This document shows positions 14,025 to 16,822 of a stretch of DNA of 16,822 bases, piece by piece (position 1 is the first letter of the stretch; the number at the start of each line of letters is the position of its first letter). Below the pieces are notes generated by a model. That model saw only the letters and a list, made by a program, of their open reading frames with translations. It was not told the origin of the DNA and made no database searches. A program made the position numbers and the translations under genes. The DNA comes from Oscillospiraceae bacterium (GTDB lineage Bacteria; Bacillota; Clostridia; Oscillospirales; UBA929). The DNA is taken from assembly GCA_031289065.1 (NCBI GenBank), contig JAITQI010000032.1:1-16822 (forward strand). The letters run 5' to 3'.

Positions 14025-14051
14025 GCTTTGGCGGGCGTGACACGCCAAAGC
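14025..14051. other. Short hairpin after the dipeptidase stop
   Basis: GCTTTGGCG (14025-14033) pairs with CGCCAAAGC (14043-14051) around a 9-nt loop. No T-run follows, so it is probably an mRNA 3'-end hairpin preceding the true terminator rather than a terminator itself. Confidence 0.5.
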
Positions 14052-14098
14052 TGTCGCCTGCTCGATTTTTATTGTTGTCAATTTTTTGACGGGAAAAA

Positions 14099-14138
14099 AC
14101 GCAAAAATAACCCTGCTTCGGCAGGGTTATTTTTGCGT
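14099..14138. terminator. UUCG-capped 18-bp bidirectional terminator
   Basis: Positions 14099-14116 and 14121-14138 are exact reverse complements (18 bp) closed by the stable C(TTCG)G tetraloop. The stem contains AAAAA/TTTTT so both strands have a U-run on exit. It sits between the convergent dipeptidase gene and ypeB-type gene and can end both. Confidence 0.9.
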
Positions 14139-14173
14139 CTCACGTTCTTTTCTATAGCGGATAATTTGGTTTA

Positions 14174-14206
14174 CTGGTTGACCACATCACTGGTCATCTG
14201 GTTGAC
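14174..14206. repeat. Direct repeat CTGGTTGAC x2 in intergenic gap
   Basis: CTGGTTGAC occurs at 14174-14182 and again at 14198-14206 with a related CTGGTCAT between (14190-14197). On the minus strand the stretch reads as the short coding-like tail EILKYVNQMTSDVVNQ followed by TAA, preceded in frame by TGA. It may be a gene remnant or chance. Confidence 0.35.
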
Positions 14207-14235
14207 GTATTTCAGAATTTCTCACATGTGGGAAG

Positions 14236-14252
14236 TTTCTCATATTGAGAAA
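14236..14252. repeat. Palindrome TTTCTCA-TAT-TGAGAAA beyond the ypeB stop
   Basis: A perfect 7+7 bp palindrome with a 3-bp centre; TTTCTCA also occurs at 14218-14224. Its minus-strand core TTCTCAATAT recurs at 3257-3266 and 6383-6392, each just after a gene end. The role is unknown. Confidence 0.45.
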
Positions 14253-14263
14253 CCCCTGGCGTG

Positions 14264-15622
14264 TCACAGGTACATGGTGCCGGTTTCGGTTTCGATGAGG
14301 AGGAGGATCTGTTCTTCCCGGCCGGTGTCGGCGTTAATATAGACGATCAGGCGGCGGCCGTCGGGGGCGGCGCAGGTGAATTTGTGGCACAGGGACTCGG
14401 GGCCGCCGTCGTCGGGGCGGAGGAGGGCCAGCTCGTGGACCTGGGGGGTCAGCCGGGGGGAGAGGACGGCCCGGGCGGACGCCTGATCCCATTGGGGCGG
14501 CAGGATGGCGCGGGATTGGTGGTTTGTCAGGTAGTCGGAGGCCTCGAGGCCGACCACCTTTCCGGTGTCCAGGGCGACGCTGATTTGCACCCGGTCCGAG
14601 AGGCAGGTTACGTCGCCCTGACGGTGGGCGAAATCGAAAACGGCGGTGTTGCCGACCACCGCGACGTTCTGGCGTTTCATGCTGTCAAAGCCTTGGGCCA
14701 GAAGGAAATTTTTCGCGATGGTTTCGGCCTGTTCGACGGAGAATTTGGCCTCGCCGCTCTGGCGGGAGCTGACCAGCGCCACCGGGAAACCTCCCCGGCG
14801 ACTGAGGGTGAGGGCCACCTCGCCGCCATCCAGCCGCCCGGAAAACCGATAGACCGGGATGACGCCGATCCCTTCGCCGTCAAAGGTTAGGATGCCCTCG
14901 GCCAGGCCCAGGAGGACGGCTGCCTTTTGGGCGGCCTCGGCCCGGGTGATGTCCGGCTTGTCCGCCAAAAAGGCGGCGAGGTCTGGGTCGGCGGGCCGCT
15001 CATCGGCGGCGGGGAAGATGTCCCGGGAAAAGACCGCTTCCCCTTGGGGGGACAGGCTGTCCCAGGCGGGCAGGGCCGGTTGGGATGAGGGGCGTTCCCC
15101 CTCGTCCGGCGGGGCGATGGGCAGATGTTCCTCGTAGACGACGCCCTGGAGGGCGGTCAGCTCCCGGGCCAGCCGTCCGGCGGTCTGGGACAGGCCCTTC
15201 AGGGTTTGATATATCTCCTCGTCCGGCGCGTCCCCGGCGGCCAGGCGTTGGGACAGGGCGCAGCCGTAGTCGTCGGCCTGGGCGAGAAAGAGAGCGGCGG
15301 CGTTCAGCGCCTCAAGGGACTGGGGGAGAACGGATAGGGCGCGGCGGGCGGCGGCGGCCTGCCGGGACACCCGGACGGCGGCGGCGGCCAGCAGGGAAGG
15401 GGAACTGCTGTACATGCCCTTTTGCAGGGCCGCGTCGATGCCATTTATGTCGGCGGCCAATTCCCCTAAAGCGCACTGGTAGCTGTATTCCAGGGCACGG
15501 CGATAGTCCTCGGCCCGGCGGAAGCCCATGAAGGCCAGCCCGCCCAGCGCTGATAGCAGGGCCAGGCCAAAGCTCGCCAGCCGGACGCGGGTCCGGCGGC
15601 CCCGCAATTCAACGCGGCGCAA
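14264..15622 (-). CDS. ypeB: YpeB-type germination protein
   Basis: I place the start at the TTG at 15622 (LRRVELRGRR) because AGGAGG lies 9 bp upstream; an in-frame TTG at 15640 would place the ribosome site inside the gene. The 452-residue protein has one N-terminal membrane segment (about 16-35), a helical domain, and two C-terminal PepSY-like repeats, including FSVEQAETIAKNFLLAQGFDSM and VALDTGKVVGLEASDYL, ending with YINADTGREEQILLLIETETGTMYL. This C-terminal signature is characteristic of YpeB. Length matches the B. subtilis protein (about 450). YpeB sits in the spore membrane and stabilises the cortex-lytic enzyme SleB. Here SleB is not next to it; upstream is a 170-residue orphan overlapping by 14 bp. 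The identity is strong; the missing partner nearby is unusual. Confidence 0.87.
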   Translation of the reverse strand: MRRVELRGRRTRVRLASFGLALLSALGGLAFMGFRRAEDYRRALEYSYQCALGELAADINGIDAALQKGMYSSSPSLLAAAAVRVSRQAAAARRALSVLPQSLEALNAAALFLAQADDYGCALSQRLAAGDAPDEEIYQTLKGLSQTAGRLARELTALQGVVYEEHLPIAPPDEGERPSSQPALPAWDSLSPQGEAVFSRDIFPAADERPADPDLAAFLADKPDITRAEAAQKAAVLLGLAEGILTFDGEGIGVIPVYRFSGRLDGGEVALTLSRRGGFPVALVSSRQSGEAKFSVEQAETIAKNFLLAQGFDSMKRQNVAVVGNTAVFDFAHRQGDVTCLSDRVQISVALDTGKVVGLEASDYLTNHQSRAILPPQWDQASARAVLSPRLTPQVHELALLRPDDGGPESLCHKFTCAAPDGRRLIVYINADTGREEQILLLIETETGTMYL

Positions 15623-16121
15623 TGGAATCGCCCTCCTCAACCGGTTCCACTGGAGAGATGGCGCGGGTTTCCGGCCTCCGGCGGGGGGTGATCATGCCCC
15701 GGGCCGAGGACTCGGGCATACTGAAACCGGCCCGGTTGGTTTGGGCGGCCAGTTGGCCCGCGTAGGTGACCAGCGTCGCCGGATAATCGGCCATATTGGC
15801 GGGGGCGGCCAGCCGGGCGGCATAGTTGTTCAAAAGCTGGCGGGCCTGCAATTGCTGGTCGGTTTGGAGGCGGTTTAACTCGGCCGGGGTCAGGGGGGTC
15901 ACGCCGGGGATGTCGCCGTCTCCGGCCCGGAGGAGATCGGCGGTCAGCGGGCTGACCGATTGGGGGCGCAGGCTGGGCGGGGTTTGCGCCTGTTGGGTTT
16001 GCCGCGTGGCATCCCGGATGTTTTGGGTGAAGTCGGACACGCCCGCGCCGAGAGGACGGGTCGCCCCGGCGACAGCCGTCGGGGTGCGGTCGGGCGATAG
16101 GCGAGTGGGGAGGGTATCCAT
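15609..16121 (-). CDS. Hypothetical Pro/Gln-rich protein preceding ypeB
   Basis: The start at ATG 16121 (MDTLPTRLSPDRTPTAVAG) is preceded by AAGGGGC about 10 bp upstream; the frame extends further but those residues are not supported. The 170-residue protein has an N-terminal disordered part rich in Pro, Thr, Gln and Arg (1-80), a central helical part (TPAELNRLQTDQQLQARQLLNNYAARL, about 79-105), a small second helical piece (PATLVTYAGQLAAQTN), and a charged tail (PRRRPETRAISPVEPVEEGD). There is no signal peptide or transmembrane helix. It overlaps the ypeB start by 14 bp, so it may share its expression and possibly its forespore role. I do not recognise a family. Confidence 0.75.
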   Translation of the reverse strand: MDTLPTRLSPDRTPTAVAGATRPLGAGVSDFTQNIRDATRQTQQAQTPPSLRPQSVSPLTADLLRAGDGDIPGVTPLTPAELNRLQTDQQLQARQLLNNYAARLAAPANMADYPATLVTYAGQLAAQTNRAGFSMPESSARGMITPRRRPETRAISPVEPVEEGDSIAPR

Positions 16122-16163
16122 GGCTGAGGGCCCCTTTCGGAGGTTGAAATGGTGGGTAAATAG

Positions 16164-16183
16164 GGCAAACATGGGGGTTTGCC
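16164..16183 (-). other. Small hairpin between the TSUP gene and the orphan gene
   Basis: GGCAAAC (16164-16170) and GTTTGCC (16177-16183) form a 7-bp stem with a 6-base loop. No T-run follows on the minus strand, so it is probably an RNA-stability hairpin or weak partial terminator in the 72-bp gap. Confidence 0.35.
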
Positions 16184-16193
16184 GCCTTCGAGA

Positions 16194-16550
16194 TCACTTT
16201 TTCGCGATGAGTTCCCGGAGGCCGACGTAGAGGAGGAGGAGGCTGAAGAGTTTTCGCAGGAGGTTGGTATCCACCAGGCCGGCCAGGAAGGCGCCCAGGG
16301 CGGCGCTGGCCAAGCCGCCCGCCACGGCGGGCCAGACGGTTTTGGCGTCGATGGTGCGCGCTCGGATGTGGAAGATCAGCGAGCCGCCCGCGGCGGGCAG
16401 GTAGTACCAGAGGTTGACGCCTTGGGCGACATACTGTTCCAGGCCGCCCAGGGAGGTCATGTAAATCATCAGCAGGCCGCCGCCGCCCACGCCGAAACCG
16501 GTGAGAACACCGGCCAGGGCTCCGGCCAGCCCGTCCAACAACGCTCTCAT
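16194..16550 (-). CDS. Half-size TSUP (TauE/SafE-like) transporter, second of pair
   Basis: I start at ATG 16550 (MRALLDGLAGALAGVLTGFGVGGGG) because it overlaps the upstream stop as ATGA and gives a compact 118-residue membrane protein; longer starts add a basic, non-hydrophobic extension. It has the TSUP repeat: GALAGVLTGFGVGGGGLLMIYM (residues 10-31) with the glycine-rich re-entrant motif, then a helix, ASAALGAFLAGLVDTNLLRKLFSLLLLYVGLREL with the LRK-F...Y.G.REL ending typical of the family repeat. The full-length family has two such repeats (about 250 residues); this gene carries one. It is likely to pair with the upstream half-gene. The transported anion is unknown. Confidence 0.86.
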   Translation of the reverse strand: MRALLDGLAGALAGVLTGFGVGGGGLLMIYMTSLGGLEQYVAQGVNLWYYLPAAGGSLIFHIRARTIDAKTVWPAVAGGLASAALGAFLAGLVDTNLLRKLFSLLLLYVGLRELIAKK

Positions 16551-16822
16551 GTGAACAAACCGCGCAGACCGCCGAACAGGACAAGCAACGCGAACAGCCG
16601 CCGCAGCCATACCGCCGGGGCTTTTTCGAAGACCAGCCCGCCGACAAGGCCGCCCACCAAGCCGCCGGTCATATAGGGCCACAGGGTTTCCCAGGCCGGG
16701 CCGCCCCGGAACAGGTAGACCGCCGCCGACAGCAGGCACAGGGGCGCGATGACGGCGATGGCGGTGGACAGGGCCTGTTTTTCCTCCAACCCCACCCAGC
16801 GGCGCAGCAGAGGCACCAGCAG
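16547..16822 (-). CDS. Half-size TSUP transporter, first of pair (5' end cut by window edge)
   Basis: The reading frame runs off the right edge, so the N-terminus is missing. The visible 91 residues read LLVPLLRRWVGLEEKQALSTAIAVIAPLCLLSAAVYL, with the family pattern of a helix followed by EEKQALSTAIAVIAPL, then GGLVGGLVGGLVFEKAPAVWLRRLFALLVLFGGLRGLF, the same L-R-x-L-F...G-x-R ending as its partner. The stop overlaps the next start as ATGA. It forms a split TSUP carrier with the 16194-16550 gene. Confidence 0.85.
   Translation of the reverse strand: MLVPLLRRWVGLEEKQALSTAIAVIAPLCLLSAAVYLFRGGPAWETLWPYMTGGLVGGLVGGLVFEKAPAVWLRRLFALLVLFGGLRGLFT

Noticed and set aside
1..16822. CRISPR arrays, tRNA/rRNA genes, IS elements or toxin-antitoxin genes
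   Set aside because: No regularly spaced direct repeats, no cloverleaf or rRNA-like segments, no transposase or TA motifs were seen by eye in either strand.

Overview
The window looks like chromosomal DNA of a high-GC, spore-forming, monoderm Firmicute (Clostridia, probably Oscillospirales-like). The evidence is a YpeB-type spore germination protein, a YqeG-type HAD phosphatase, a PadR / permease-prefix / DUF4097 envelope operon, GGAGG ribosome binding sites and TTGACA/TATAAT promoters in AT-rich gaps between GC-rich genes. The taxonomic call is an inference. I see no rRNA, tRNA, CRISPR array, transposase or phage gene.

Layout. (1) 2-685: 3' part of a LacI-type sugar-responsive repressor cut by the window edge, followed by a gap with two strong hairpins. 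(2) 968-3222: a three-gene operon (PadR repressor, six-helix membrane protein with a permease-prefix domain, DUF4097 beta-repeat protein) behind a good SigA-like promoter with an operator-like dyad. It ends at a 27-bp hairpin shared with (3). (3) 5114-3328, minus strand: a zinc-ribbon membrane protein translationally coupled to a GT4 glycosyltransferase. (4) 5115-5569: an AT-rich divergent promoter region with a dyad and a structured leader. (5) 5570-7162: a soluble helical/coiled-coil protein and a membrane-anchored protein with an OmpA-like domain. This pair is the least explained module here. (6) 7292-10618: an aconitase-superfamily hydratase (YbhJ-like) overlapping a pair of half-size ChrA-family transporters. 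(7) 11414-10641, minus: a small GH18-like TIM-barrel protein. (8) 11560-14023: YqeG-like HAD phosphatase, endonuclease IV-like protein and Xaa-Pro dipeptidase-like protein in an operon ending at a UUCG-capped terminator. (9) 16822-14264, minus: two half-size TSUP (TauE/SafE) transporters, a small Pro/Gln-rich orphan, and YpeB, with no SleB beside it.

Genes are tightly packed, and several pairs overlap as ATGA/GTGA (GT4/zinc-ribbon, the ChrA pair, YqeG/EndoIV, the TSUP pair), so translational coupling is common. Two unrelated transporter families occur as split half-size pairs. The best candidates for undescribed biology are the 5570-7162 coiled-coil/OmpA-like pair, the hydratase-ChrA transcription unit, the zinc-ribbon/GT4 pair and the YpeB-orphan pair. 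All functions are inferred from motifs read by eye; no database search was run.
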